Positions 38,043-46,291 of a stretch of DNA of 64,000 nt are shown one piece after another (positions within the stretch are counted from its first letter, which is position 1; every line of letters starts with the position of its first letter). The notes beneath the pieces were generated by a model. That model did not search any database and was not told where the DNA came from. It saw only the letters and a program-made list of their open reading frames with translations. The translations under genes were made by a program, and so were the position numbers. The DNA comes from Natronosporangium hydrolyticum (GTDB lineage Bacteria; Actinomycetota; Actinomycetes; Mycobacteriales; Micromonosporaceae), in the NCBI RefSeq assembly GCF_016925615.1, contig NZ_CP070499.1, forward strand, positions 2,666,001 through 2,730,000, given 5' to 3'.

Positions 38043-39608
38043 GTGGACGGACCACCGCCGATAGTCGAGATGACCGGAATCTCGATCGCCTTCCCCGGAG
38101 TCAAAGCGCTCGACGATGTCAGCTTCCGCCTCTTCCCCGGCGAGGTGCACAGCCTGCTGGGGGAGAACGGGGCGGGGAAGTCGACGCTCATCAAGGCGCT
38201 CACCGGGGTCTACTCGATCGACGCCGGCACGATTCTGATCGACGGCGAACAACGCCGGCTGCACGGTACGGCCGAGGCGCAAGCTGCCGGCATCGCCACC
38301 GTCTACCAGGAGGTGAACCTCTGCCCCAACCTCACCATCGGCGAGAACGTGATGCTCGGTCACGAGGTGCGCAGGCGGCTCGGGATCGACTGGCGCGCCA
38401 CCTACCGGGTGGCGACCGAAGCGCTCGCCAAGCTGGGGCTCGAACGGCTCGACCCGCGGCTACCGCTGGCCAGCATCTCGCTGGCGTTGCAGCAGCTGGT
38501 CGCGATCAGCCGGGCGATGGTCGTCAACGCCAAGGTGCTCATCCTTGATGAGCCGACCTCGAGCCTCGACGCCGCTGAGGTCACGGCGCTTTTCAAAGTC
38601 ATCAAGCAGCTGCGTACCGAAGGCGTGGCGATCCTGTTCGTCTCGCACTTCCTCGACCAGGTCTTCGCGCTCAGCGACCGGCTGACCGTGCTACGCAATG
38701 GCAGGTTCGAAGGGGAGTACCGCCGGCGGGAACTGGACCGGTCGACGCTCATCTCCAAGATGATCGGCAAAGATCTGGGTGCCCTCCGGGCGCTCGGCTC
38801 CAGCCAACCGGGCAGCGAGCGGGACCGCTCGGCGACGCCGCTGCTGCGGGTGGTGGGTCTGGGCCGGGCCGGCTCGCTTGAACCCACCGACGTCGAGGTG
38901 CACCCGGGTGAGGTGGTGGGCTTCGCCGGGCTGCTCGGCTCCGGCCGCACCGAGCTGGCCCGGTTGATTTACGGCGCCGACCGGCCCGACCGCGGCCAGG
39001 TCATGATCGACGGTGAGCCTGCCCATATCCATACGCCCGTCGACGGGCTCGACCACGGTATCGCCTACGCCACCGAGAACCGCCGCGACGAGGGCATCGT
39101 CGACGACCTGACGGTACGGGAGAACCTCATCCTCGCCGTACAGGCGCGGCGGGGTTGGGCCCGACCGCTGTCGCGCCGCGAGCAGGACCAGATCGTACGG
39201 CGATTCCTGACCCTGCTGAACGTGCGGCCGGCAGACCCCGAGCAACTGATCAAGAACCTCTCCGGCGGCAATCAACAGAAGGTCCTGCTGGGGAGGTGGC
39301 TGGCGGTCCAGCCCCGGCTGTTGATCCTCGACGAACCCACCCGCGGCATCGACGTCGGGGCCAAGGCGGAGATCCAGGAAGAGGTGGCGCAGCTCGCCGA
39401 GAGCGGGGTGGCCGTCGTGTTCATCTCGTCCGAGATCGAGGAGGTGGTACGGCTGAGCGAGCGCATCGTCGTCCTCAAAGACCACCACAAGATCGATGAG
39501 TTCGGGAACGGAACGGACGTCACGGCGCAACGCATCGTCGAGATCATCGCGGAGCACGAGGGCAACATCGAGCGCGGCCTCGCCGCCGCGGAGGAGGAGT
39601 CGTCGTGA
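38043..39608 (+). CDS. sugar ABC transporter ATP-binding protein, two ABC domains (YtfR-like)
   Basis: 521 residues with duplicated ABC modules. The first has Walker A GENGAGKST, Walker B VLILDEPTSSLD and a degenerate signature (SISLALQQLVAISRAM). The second has a modified Walker A (GLLGSGRTEL), signature LSGGNQQKVLLGRWL and LLILDEPTRGIDVGAK. This is the RbsA/MglA/YtfR architecture. GTG at 38043 is four bases past the binding-protein stop; an ATG at 38070 is an alternative. The end overlaps the first permease by four bases. Confidence 0.93.
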   Translation: MDGPPPIVEMTGISIAFPGVKALDDVSFRLFPGEVHSLLGENGAGKSTLIKALTGVYSIDAGTILIDGEQRRLHGTAEAQAAGIATVYQEVNLCPNLTIGENVMLGHEVRRRLGIDWRATYRVATEALAKLGLERLDPRLPLASISLALQQLVAISRAMVVNAKVLILDEPTSSLDAAEVTALFKVIKQLRTEGVAILFVSHFLDQVFALSDRLTVLRNGRFEGEYRRRELDRSTLISKMIGKDLGALRALGSSQPGSERDRSATPLLRVVGLGRAGSLEPTDVEVHPGEVVGFAGLLGSGRTELARLIYGADRPDRGQVMIDGEPAHIHTPVDGLDHGIAYATENRRDEGIVDDLTVRENLILAVQARRGWARPLSRREQDQIVRRFLTLLNVRPADPEQLIKNLSGGNQQKVLLGRWLAVQPRLLILDEPTRGIDVGAKAEIQEEVAQLAESGVAVVFISSEIEEVVRLSERIVVLKDHHKIDEFGNGTDVTAQRIVEIIAEHEGNIERGLAAAEEESS

Positions 39609-40696
39609 CGGATCGAGCAGGGCCGTGGGTCGGCGCGCTCGTACGCCGGCAGTATTTCTGGGGGATCGTCGCGATCCTTTTCCTGCTCGGCGTCAACCTC
39701 GTCCGGGACCCGAACTACCTCGCCGTCACGGTCAACCCGGCCGGCAACCTGTCCGGCAACATCGTCGACATCCTGCGCGCCGCGGCGCCGATCCTGATGA
39801 TCGCGGTCGGGATGGTGCTCGTCATCGCCACCAAGGGCATCGACCTCTCGGTCGGCTCGCTGATGGTGGTGGCCGGAGCGGTCTCCATGGAGTTCCTCGC
39901 CGCGCTGGGCGACACCACCTCGGTCACCGCCATGCTCGCAGCGGTCGGGCTCGCGCTCGCATTCAGTGGCGCGCTCGGGGCGGTGAACGGGGTTCTGGTC
40001 GCGTTCGTCGGTCTGCAACCTTTCATCAGCACCCTGGTGATGATGCTCGCCGGTCGCGGCATCGCCAAGGTGATCACGTCCGGCCAGAACACCACCGCGG
40101 CCAACGATCCATACCGGTGGATCGCTAACGGCTACCTGCTGGGCCTACCGGTGGTGTTCCTGATCGCTGCCGCGATCGTGGTGCTGGTGGCGCTGGTCGT
40201 ACGCCGCAGCGCGTTGGGGTTGATGATCGAGGCGATCGGGATCAACCCGCGGGCCAGCCGGATGGCGGGCCTCAAGCGCCGAGGGTTGCTCGTCGCGGTC
40301 TACTCGATGAGCGGCGTGCTCGCCGGCGTCGCCGGCGTGTTCGCGGTGTCCAGCGTCATGACCGTCGACGTTTCGCGCACCGGCTACCAGCTTGAGCTCG
40401 ACGCCATCCTGGCCGTCGTCATCGGCGGGACGGCGCTGGCCGGCGGGAAGTTCTCGATCGGTGGCGCGGCGGTCGGAGCGCTGCTGATCGCCACCCTCGA
40501 CAAGACCGTCGTCTTCCTCGGTGTCTCGTCGTCGGCGACCCCGGCGTTCAAGGCCGTGGTGATCATCATCCTGTGTCTGCTGCAGTCGGAGCGGGTGCGG
40601 GCACGCATCTTCCGCCGCCGTCGTGCCGCGAACGATCCTCCGCCCAGCCAGGCCGACCACCCGTCCACCGCTAAGGAAGAAGAAGTGGCGGCATGA
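39605..40696 (+). CDS. sugar ABC transporter permease (YtfT-like)
   Basis: 363 residues, about eight to ten membrane segments, with the RbsC-type motif ATKGIDLSVGSLMVVAGAV and EAIGINPRASRMAGLKRRGL, the cytoplasmic coupling loop. It overlaps the ATPase gene by four bases (GTGA) and the next permease by four bases (ATGA), so translation is coupled. The C-terminal tail (RRRRAANDPPPSQADHPSTA) is hydrophilic. It pairs with the second permease as the transmembrane heterodimer. Confidence 0.92.
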   Translation: MTDRAGPWVGALVRRQYFWGIVAILFLLGVNLVRDPNYLAVTVNPAGNLSGNIVDILRAAAPILMIAVGMVLVIATKGIDLSVGSLMVVAGAVSMEFLAALGDTTSVTAMLAAVGLALAFSGALGAVNGVLVAFVGLQPFISTLVMMLAGRGIAKVITSGQNTTAANDPYRWIANGYLLGLPVVFLIAAAIVVLVALVVRRSALGLMIEAIGINPRASRMAGLKRRGLLVAVYSMSGVLAGVAGVFAVSSVMTVDVSRTGYQLELDAILAVVIGGTALAGGKFSIGGAAVGALLIATLDKTVVFLGVSSSATPAFKAVVIIILCLLQSERVRARIFRRRRAANDPPPSQADHPSTAKEEEVAA

Positions 40697-41730
40697 GCAC
40701 GACGACCAATAAGAGGCAGCAAGCCCGCGCCGAGTACGTCGAACGGTTCAGCCGGCTGTGGGAGTCGAACCGCCGGGCGCTCCCCACCCTTGCCGCATTG
40801 GCGATCTTCTTCAGCATGGTGGGGTACGGCGAACTCGTCTATGGCGGCATCGTCCAGTACAACACGATGTCGAACCTGCTGATCAACAATGCGCACCTGG
40901 TGCTGATCGCGGTCGGGATGACGTTCGTCATCCTCATGGGCGGGATCGACCTGTCAGTCGGCGCCGTGATCGCGTTCTCGTCGGTCGCCGGGGTGATCCT
41001 CATCAACGCGGGGTGGAACCCGTGGGTGGTGATCGTACTGATGGTCGCGATGGGCGCCGGCTTCGGAGCGATCTCGGGCACGCTGGTCCAGTACTTCAAC
41101 GTCCAGCCGTTCATCGCCACCCTGGCCACGATGTTCCTCGCCCGCGGGCTCGCCTCGATGCTCAGCACCGTGCCGGAGCGGCTCCCGGTCGACTCGGAGC
41201 TACGGCTGCTCCACCACGGTTTCAAGCTGATCGACGGCCCCAGAGTGAACGACCTCGTCGTCACCCCGAACGTCATCCTCGCCGCACTAGTCGTTGTGGC
41301 GGCGGTGTTCGTGCTGCACCGGACCAGGTTCGGGCGCACGATCTACGCGATCGGCGGGTCGGAACGGTCGGCGTCGCTGATGGGCCTCCCGGTCGCCCGG
41401 ACGAAGCTGCTCGCGTACGTGGTCAGTGGTTCGTTGGCGGGTCTAGCGGCGGTGGTCTACACCTCGCGGCTGGGCGCCGCGCAGAACATCACCGGTGTCG
41501 GGTGGGAGCTCGATGCGATCGCCGCGACGGTGATCGGTGGCACGCTGCTCACCGGCGGAGCCGGTTTCGTGCTCGGCTCGGTCGTGGGCGCCCTGGTGCT
41601 CGGCCTGATGACGGTGCTCATCACCCGCGACGGCGGCATCCCGCCCGAAGCCACCACCATCATCACCGGGGGCATCCTGCTGATCTTCGTGCTGTTGCAG
41701 CGGGGCGTCATTGGCCGCAGACGCGAGTGA
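40693..41730 (+). CDS. sugar ABC transporter permease (YjfF-like)
   Basis: 345 residues, a second RbsC-type permease with MGGIDLSVGAVIAFSSVAGV, QPFIATLATMFLARGLASM and YAIGGSERSASLMGLPVART. Two distinct permeases with one duplicated ATPase is the ytfQRT-yjfF arrangement. The start ATG overlaps the stop of the first permease. It is the last transport gene; a 112-bp gap separates it from the LacI gene. Confidence 0.92.
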   Translation: MSTTTNKRQQARAEYVERFSRLWESNRRALPTLAALAIFFSMVGYGELVYGGIVQYNTMSNLLINNAHLVLIAVGMTFVILMGGIDLSVGAVIAFSSVAGVILINAGWNPWVVIVLMVAMGAGFGAISGTLVQYFNVQPFIATLATMFLARGLASMLSTVPERLPVDSELRLLHHGFKLIDGPRVNDLVVTPNVILAALVVVAAVFVLHRTRFGRTIYAIGGSERSASLMGLPVARTKLLAYVVSGSLAGLAAVVYTSRLGAAQNITGVGWELDAIAATVIGGTLLTGGAGFVLGSVVGALVLGLMTVLITRDGGIPPEATTIITGGILLIFVLLQRGVIGRRRE

Positions 41731-41842
41731 GCACAGCAGACCGGTCGAGCCGGCCGCGACCGCCGCTGTCCCGGCGCTAGATTGGTAACTCGCAGCTCAC
41801 TAGTGGACGGGGCACAGTGCGACAGCGACCAGATGAGACGTC

Positions 41843-42874
41843 ATGACAGCCGCTCCAGACCAGGCCCGGCCGGCCGTGATGACCGACGTCGCCCAGCTGG
41901 CCGGCGTCTCCCACCAGACCGTCTCGCGGGTGTTGAACGACAACCCGCGGGTGCACCCGGAGACCCGCGAGCGGGTGCTGCGGGCGATCGCTCAACTGGG
42001 TTATCGGCGCAACGCTATGGCCCGGGGGCTGGTCAGCCGGCGCTCCCGGGTCTTGGGGGTGGTCAGCTTCGACACGATCCTGTTCGGCCCCGCATCGACG
42101 CTGCTCGGCATCGAGCGGGCGGCGCGGGTGGCCGGCTACGGGGTCAGCATCGTCACCCTGGAGCGGGTCGACCGCACCAGTGTGCTCGACGCCACCAACG
42201 TGCTGGCCGACCAGGGGGTCGACGGTGTCATCATCATCGCCCCGCAGATGTCCGCCGCCGCCGCGCTGCACAACCTTCCCAACGGGTTGGTCGCGGTGGC
42301 GGTGGAGGCCGGTCACGACAGTGCCCTGCCCTCGGTGGCGGTGGACCAGGTCGACGGCGCCCGACTGGCCGTACGCCACCTCCTCGAGCTGGGCCACGAG
42401 ACGGTGTGGCACATCGCCGGTCCCAGCGACTGGCTGGAGGCGCGGGACCGGATCGAGGGCTGGCGGCAAACGCTGGCGGAGGCGGGGGCCACCGTGCCGC
42501 CGGTGATGGTAGGGGACTGGAGTGCCCGGTCCGGCTACGCCGCGGGTCTGGCGTTATCCGCAATCGCCGGGGTGACGGCGGTGTTCGCCGGCAACGACCA
42601 GATGGCGTTGGGTCTACTTCGGGCGCTGCACGAGCGGGGCATCCGGGTGCCGGACGACATTAGCGTCGTCGGGTTCGACGACATTCCGGAGGCGGAGTTC
42701 CTGCTTCCCCCGTTGACCACGGTGCGGCAGGACTTCGACGAGGTCGGTCGCCGCAGCATGGCGCTGTTGCTGGACCTGCTCGACAGCGACGCCGGGGCCC
42801 GGACCGTCGCCACACCGTCGGCAGTGCGCCCCACCCTGGTGTTACGGCAGAGCACGGCGCCTCGCGCCGGTTGA
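41843..42874 (+). CDS. LacI-family transcriptional regulator of the sugar locus
   Basis: 343 residues. The N-terminal HTH reads MTDVAQLAGVSHQTVSRVLN with the hinge RRNAMARGLVSRRS, followed by a periplasmic-binding-protein-like effector domain (VLGVVSFDTILFGPAS, VDGVIIIAPQ, FAGNDQMALGLLRALHERG, VVGFDDIPEAEFLLPPLTTV). The gene is at the end of the transporter operon and is the natural candidate to bind the two operators between the operon and the GH62 gene. An inducer such as arabinose or an arabino-oligosaccharide is inferred from context. Confidence 0.93.
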   Translation: MTAAPDQARPAVMTDVAQLAGVSHQTVSRVLNDNPRVHPETRERVLRAIAQLGYRRNAMARGLVSRRSRVLGVVSFDTILFGPASTLLGIERAARVAGYGVSIVTLERVDRTSVLDATNVLADQGVDGVIIIAPQMSAAAALHNLPNGLVAVAVEAGHDSALPSVAVDQVDGARLAVRHLLELGHETVWHIAGPSDWLEARDRIEGWRQTLAEAGATVPPVMVGDWSARSGYAAGLALSAIAGVTAVFAGNDQMALGLLRALHERGIRVPDDISVVGFDDIPEAEFLLPPLTTVRQDFDEVGRRSMALLLDLLDSDAGARTVATPSAVRPTLVLRQSTAPRAG

Positions 42875-42923
42875 GCACGCGTTCGTTCCCCGTCGAGCAG
42901 GTCCGGCAGGGCGAGCAGGTAGG

Positions 42924-43208
42924 TCAGCCGTGAGTGCTGGCGCCGGGGGCGGCCACTGGCATGCCGAGAGCATGGGCGGCGTCGCGGACCTCCTCGGTCA
43001 CGAGGATCTCGGTGAATCCTGCGACCAGGTCGGCCATGACGCTCGGGTAGTTGCCGATCTGATCGAGAGTGCGGACCGTCTCTACGAACCCGAGTGTGGA
43101 GGTCCCCATCGGCATGGTCGGTTTCGCAGCCAGGAAGTCCCTGAGCTCAGGTGCGTGCGTGCGTCCAGCGATCAAGGTGATGATGGCCGAGGCGTCCAGG
43201 TAGATCAA
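42924..43208 (-). CDS. PIN-domain toxin (VapC-like), apparently C-terminally truncated
   Basis: 94 residues beginning MIYLDASAIITLIAG, with the first PIN aspartate in YLDASA and the conserved Glu in GFVETVR. VapC toxins normally run to about 130 residues, with a second acidic cluster (LRTLDAIHLA-like, then a D in a final strand). Here the sequence diverges after EEVRDAAHALGMP and stops at GASTHG, so the active site is incomplete. The gene overlaps the antitoxin gene by four bases. It is probably a decayed toxin. Confidence 0.7.
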   Translation of the reverse strand: MIYLDASAIITLIAGRTHAPELRDFLAAKPTMPMGTSTLGFVETVRTLDQIGNYPSVMADLVAGFTEILVTEEVRDAAHALGMPVAAPGASTHG

Positions 43209-43489
43209 CGATCGTCCTCCGCGCGGCTGGCCAGCATCGTCTCCAGCGGATCAGCCTCTGGGGGCACCTCATAGCGCGGAAGCGAGTCGAGCTCGTCGGT
43301 GGTGGTCGCCTTGAGTCGAAGCAGCCCTTTTGCGACCAGCGAGGCGTACCGGTCCAGCACGCCAGCGGCGGGCAGGAGCACAGCGATGACGGTGCCATGC
43401 CGAGTTACCTGGATGGTCTCCCCGCGCTCGACCCGTGCGAACATCGCGCTCGGATTGTAGGAGAACTCACGCACCGAAACCGCACTCAT
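43205..43489 (-). CDS. Phd/YefM-type antitoxin
   Basis: 94 residues. The N-terminus MSAVSVREFSYNPSAMFARV and RGETIQVTRHGTVIAVLLP form the DNA-binding Phd/YefM fold. The acidic C-terminus (YEVPPEADPLETMLASRAED) would wrap around the toxin. The ATG at 43489 follows CAGGAGGCT. The toxin gene starts within its stop codon. The operator at 43507-43524 lies just upstream. Confidence 0.88.
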   Translation of the reverse strand: MSAVSVREFSYNPSAMFARVERGETIQVTRHGTVIAVLLPAAGVLDRYASLVAKGLLRLKATTTDELDSLPRYEVPPEADPLETMLASRAEDDR

Positions 43490-43506
43490 GATCAGCCTCC
43501 TGTGCC

Positions 43507-43524
43507 TACAACGGTGCCATTGTA
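43507..43524. promoter_or_regulatory. palindromic operator of the VapBC-like module
   Basis: TACAA and TTGTA form a perfect inverted repeat separated by eight bases, 18-35 bp upstream of the antitoxin start. This is the expected place for autorepression by a Phd/YefM-type antitoxin. Confidence 0.5.
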
Positions 43525-43646
43525 CCTACGATTCGCTCGTCAGGCGCCCGATGCCACCATCCAAGGCTCGGGCGACCGCAGAATATGGCTGTGAGCCCCT
43601 CCTGCCGGCATCGTTAGGGATGCCCAGTTGCCGCGTGGACAGCAGA

Positions 43647-44027
43647 TCAGAGCCAGGTGGTGGTGGCGCGTGCGAGCGCGGCGGCGATGCCCCCGACATC
43701 GTCGAGGGCGCCAGCGGCCACGGCCATGACCAGATCGTAGGCAGCGTCGTTGGTGAGCGTCAGTCGCCGACCGTTGAGGCCGTAGAAGGCGATCAATGCG
43801 CCCAATGCCAGCCGCTTGTTGCCGTCGATCAACGCATGATTGCGGGCCAGCGAGTGCAGCAACGCTGCCGCCTTCTCATCCAGGTTCGGGTAGGCGTCCT
43901 GGCCGAAGGCGCTCGCCCGCGGCCGGGCCAGCGCCGACTCCAGCAGACCGTAGTCGCGGACCTTGACTTCGCTGTCGATGACCCGTTCGGCGATCCGGAG
44001 TAGTTCTGGCAGCGTCAGGTGGATCAT
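43647..44027 (-). CDS. Doc-family (death-on-curing) Fic-fold toxin
   Basis: 126 residues starting MIHLTLPELLRIAERVIDSE. The Fic signature is the Doc variant HALIDGNKRLA (canonical HxFxxGNKR; here HALIDGNKR). GLLESALARPRASAFG is the usual Doc lead-in. Doc phosphorylates elongation factor Tu and halts translation. The gene overlaps its antitoxin gene by four bases (ATGA). The length is normal, and the active-site His, Asp, Asn, Lys and Arg are all present, so it looks intact. Confidence 0.9.
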   Translation of the reverse strand: MIHLTLPELLRIAERVIDSEVKVRDYGLLESALARPRASAFGQDAYPNLDEKAAALLHSLARNHALIDGNKRLALGALIAFYGLNGRRLTLTNDAAYDLVMAVAAGALDDVGGIAAALARATTTWL

Positions 44028-44227
44028 TCGCCAAGCCGGCGTAGCGCCTCGGCATAGCGAGGAAGTTCCTGGTCGAGAACCCGGTCGAGTAGGTCGGCCC
44101 GACTGTGGTTCTCGACGTACTCGCGGATCGCCTGCCGGGCTACCTCCTGCATCGATCGGGACTCTAGCTCAGCCCGCTGACGCAAAGCGTCGGCCTCGTC
44201 ATCGGCCAGCCGTAGAGTCATCGCCAT
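44024..44227 (-). CDS. ribbon-helix-helix antitoxin partner of Doc
   Basis: 67 residues (MAMTLRLADDEADALRQRAE, then SRSMQEVARQAIREYVENHS) with a ribbon-helix-helix DNA-binding N-terminus and a charged toxin-binding tail (LLDRVLDQELPRYAEALRRL). The start is ATG at 44227; the open frame to 44380 reads through the promoter. Pairing with Doc is shown by the four-base overlap. Confidence 0.85.
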   Translation of the reverse strand: MAMTLRLADDEADALRQRAELESRSMQEVARQAIREYVENHSRADLLDRVLDQELPRYAEALRRLGE

Positions 44228-44234
44228 GGGGCCA

Positions 44235-44253
44235 TGATACCAGCCGTGATACC
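44235..44253. promoter_or_regulatory. direct repeat operator of the Doc module
   Basis: TGATACC occurs at 44235-44241 and again at 44247-44253, 12 bp apart, 8-26 bp upstream of the antitoxin start. Closely spaced direct repeats suit two ribbon-helix-helix dimers. Confidence 0.45.
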
Positions 44254-44427
44254 GCCCGCCCGTGGTTCCAGTGCGCTGCAGGTCGAACCGACGTAGCCGT
44301 GGTTCGAGCACATGATCTGTGTGGGGCCGAACTACCCAGAATCCGAACCGCGCGCCGGTGGTCCGGGCGCCTGCGGTCACAGTCGGAGCCGTCCGGAACC
44401 GGATGTGATCACCACCCGAGCCCAGGC

Positions 44428-44494
44428 TGCGATTGGCAGGCTAAACGCTCTGCGATTGGGAGACTAAAAATTCTGCGTTTGGTAGAGTAGCAAA
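44428..44494 (+). repeat. three 23-bp-phased iterons before the AAA/DUF4143 gene
   Basis: Units start at 44428, 44451 and 44474, exactly 23 bp apart. The first two share TGCGATTGGxAGxCTAAA; the third is TGCGTTTGGTAGAGTAGCAA and ends at the ATG (44495). The spacing is just over two helical turns, so a protein would bind along one face. The array covers the expected promoter and ribosome-binding region. Confidence 0.8.
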
Positions 44495-45763
44495 ATGGTC
44501 ACGTATCGGCGTCGGATAATCGACGACACGCTGGATGAGCTTCAGCCTGACCTTCGCGCCCTGTCCATCCACGGGCCGAAAGGTGTCGGAAAGACCGCGA
44601 CGGCGATGCAGCGGGCCGCATCGGTCATCGATCTCAGCCTTCCCGCCCAGCGCGAGATCGTCACGGCTGACCCCGCTATCCTGACCCGCCTGCCCGGGCC
44701 GGTGCTGGTGGACGAGTGGCAGCGACTGTCCGAGGTCTGGGACCACGTGCGGCATGCGGTCGACGCCGGCTCGCCGCCGGGCCACTTCCTCCTCGCCGGA
44801 AGCTCAGCACCCCGGGGCGCGGTGGTCCATTCGGGCGCCGGGCGGATCGTGCCGATGCGGATGCGTCCACTGAGCTTGGCGGAGCGCGGCATCGAGACCC
44901 CGACCGTTGGCCTGGCTGAGCTGCTGGCCGGCAACCGCGATGTCGGTGGAACAACGAAACTCCGGCTGGCGGACTACGTCGAGGAGATCGTTGCATCGGG
45001 GTTTCCCGCCATCCGTGGACTACCAGCCCGCGTGCGACGAGCGGAACTGGACGGTTACCTGGACAACGTCGTGCAGCGGGAGTTCCCTGAGCAGGGCTAT
45101 CCGGTCCGCCGGCCGGCAGTCCTGCGGGCTTGGCTTGGCGCCTATGCCGCCGCCACGTCGACGACGACGGCCTATTCGAAGATCCTCGACGCAGCTACCG
45201 GCGGGCTGGCGAACAAGCCGGCCAAGCAGACCACCCTCGCCTATCGTGACGCACTGTCGTCTCTCTGGCTGCTTGATGCCATACCTCCGTGGATCCCTAG
45301 CCACAACCACCTCGACCGACTCGGTCAATCCTCCAAACACCACTTGGCCGACCCCGCGCTAGCTGCGCGACTGCTCGGGCTCGATGCCGCCGCGCTGTTG
45401 CGCGCCGAGCAGGGCAGCACAAGCCTGTCAGAGGGCACGATCCTCGGCGCGCTGTTCGAGCACCTCGCGGCGCTCAGCATCCACACCTACGCCGAGGCGG
45501 CCGAGGCGTTGGTGGGTCATCTCCGTACCCGGAACAACGACCACGAAGTCGACCTTGTCGTACAGCGCGCGGACGGCAAGGTTCTGGCCATGGAGATCAA
45601 GCTGGCCGACCGAGTCGAGGATGCCGATGCTAAGCACCTGCGTTGGCTGCGCGACCGAGTCGGCAATGACCTGATTGACGCCGCCGTCATCTACGCGGGC
45701 GAACACGCCTACCGTCGGCAAGACGGCGTCGCCGTCATCCCGCTGGCCCTACTCGGCCCGTAA
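44495..45763 (+). CDS. AAA family ATPase with DUF4143 domain
   Basis: 422 residues. The N-terminal AAA_14 domain has the P-loop GPKGVGKTATAM (about residue 27) and Walker B-like VLVDEWQRL, with an Arg-rich sensor region (GAGRIVPMRMRPLSLAERG). The C-terminal half is DUF4143 (about 200-380), ending in a nuclease-like core (NDHEVDLVVQRADGKVLAMEIKLADRV; E, D and ExK pattern of the PD-(D/E)XK fold). DUF4143 ATPases are mobile, abundant and of unknown role; some travel with toxin-antitoxin genes, as here. The iterons upstream suggest autoregulation. The gene lies next to tRNA-Val. Confidence 0.9.
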   Translation: MVTYRRRIIDDTLDELQPDLRALSIHGPKGVGKTATAMQRAASVIDLSLPAQREIVTADPAILTRLPGPVLVDEWQRLSEVWDHVRHAVDAGSPPGHFLLAGSSAPRGAVVHSGAGRIVPMRMRPLSLAERGIETPTVGLAELLAGNRDVGGTTKLRLADYVEEIVASGFPAIRGLPARVRRAELDGYLDNVVQREFPEQGYPVRRPAVLRAWLGAYAAATSTTTAYSKILDAATGGLANKPAKQTTLAYRDALSSLWLLDAIPPWIPSHNHLDRLGQSSKHHLADPALAARLLGLDAAALLRAEQGSTSLSEGTILGALFEHLAALSIHTYAEAAEALVGHLRTRNNDHEVDLVVQRADGKVLAMEIKLADRVEDADAKHLRWLRDRVGNDLIDAAVIYAGEHAYRRQDGVAVIPLALLGP

Positions 45764-45838
45764 CGGACGCCGTTATCGCCATCGATCAGCGAAACCGCGG
45801 GTGATGCCACCCGGCACGGTTCGAGTACGTCGAGAAAG

Positions 45839-45910
45839 TGGGCGATACTGGGATCGAACCAGTGACCTCTTCGGTGTGAACGAAGCGCTCTCCCGCTGAG
45901 CTAATCGCCC
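45839..45910 (-). tRNA. tRNA-Val (anticodon CAC)
   Basis: The minus-strand cloverleaf has acceptor GGGCGAT/ATCGCCC, D arm TAGCTCAGCGGGAGAGC, anticodon arm CTTCG-TTCACAC-CGAAG with CAC, and T arm CACTGGTTCGATCCCAGT. CCA is not encoded. It borders the toxin-antitoxin/DUF4143 cluster. Confidence 0.95.
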
Positions 45911-46291
45911 GGGCGCCGCATAACTGTACCGGAGGCAGGGCGGTCGGCGCATCCAGGGGGTGCCTGCGGCGGGGTGTCGCGCGATTTCTGGAGCAAACCG
46001 GGCAACTTACACGCGTGTGAGTTTTCTGTGCGGCCGGCCGTCACCGTCTTGGCCCTGGTGGCGTTACGGAGGTAGGTCGAGTCCGCACCGCACCCGACGT
46101 ATGGCGCTCTCCCCGGCCAAGGGCAAAACAGACACCTTACGCGAAAATGGAAAATAAGGAATGTCGGTATGGCGTGTTTTCCCACTACAGGGTGAGATAA
46201 GCTCATGGCGGAGCGTGACGGGGTGCGTCGCCTGAATATGGGAAGGGCGGGGTACGCGTGTCCCCGCTGCGGTGCCGGGGGGAGTATGCCG
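45911..46291. other. intergenic region upstream of the SsgA-like gene
   Basis: 381 bases without a convincing gene. A perfect 10-bp palindrome ACACGCGTGT lies at 46009-46018. A GGGGGGAG ribosome-binding site at 46277-46284 decides the downstream start. No clear sigma factor consensus was found. Confidence 0.4.
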
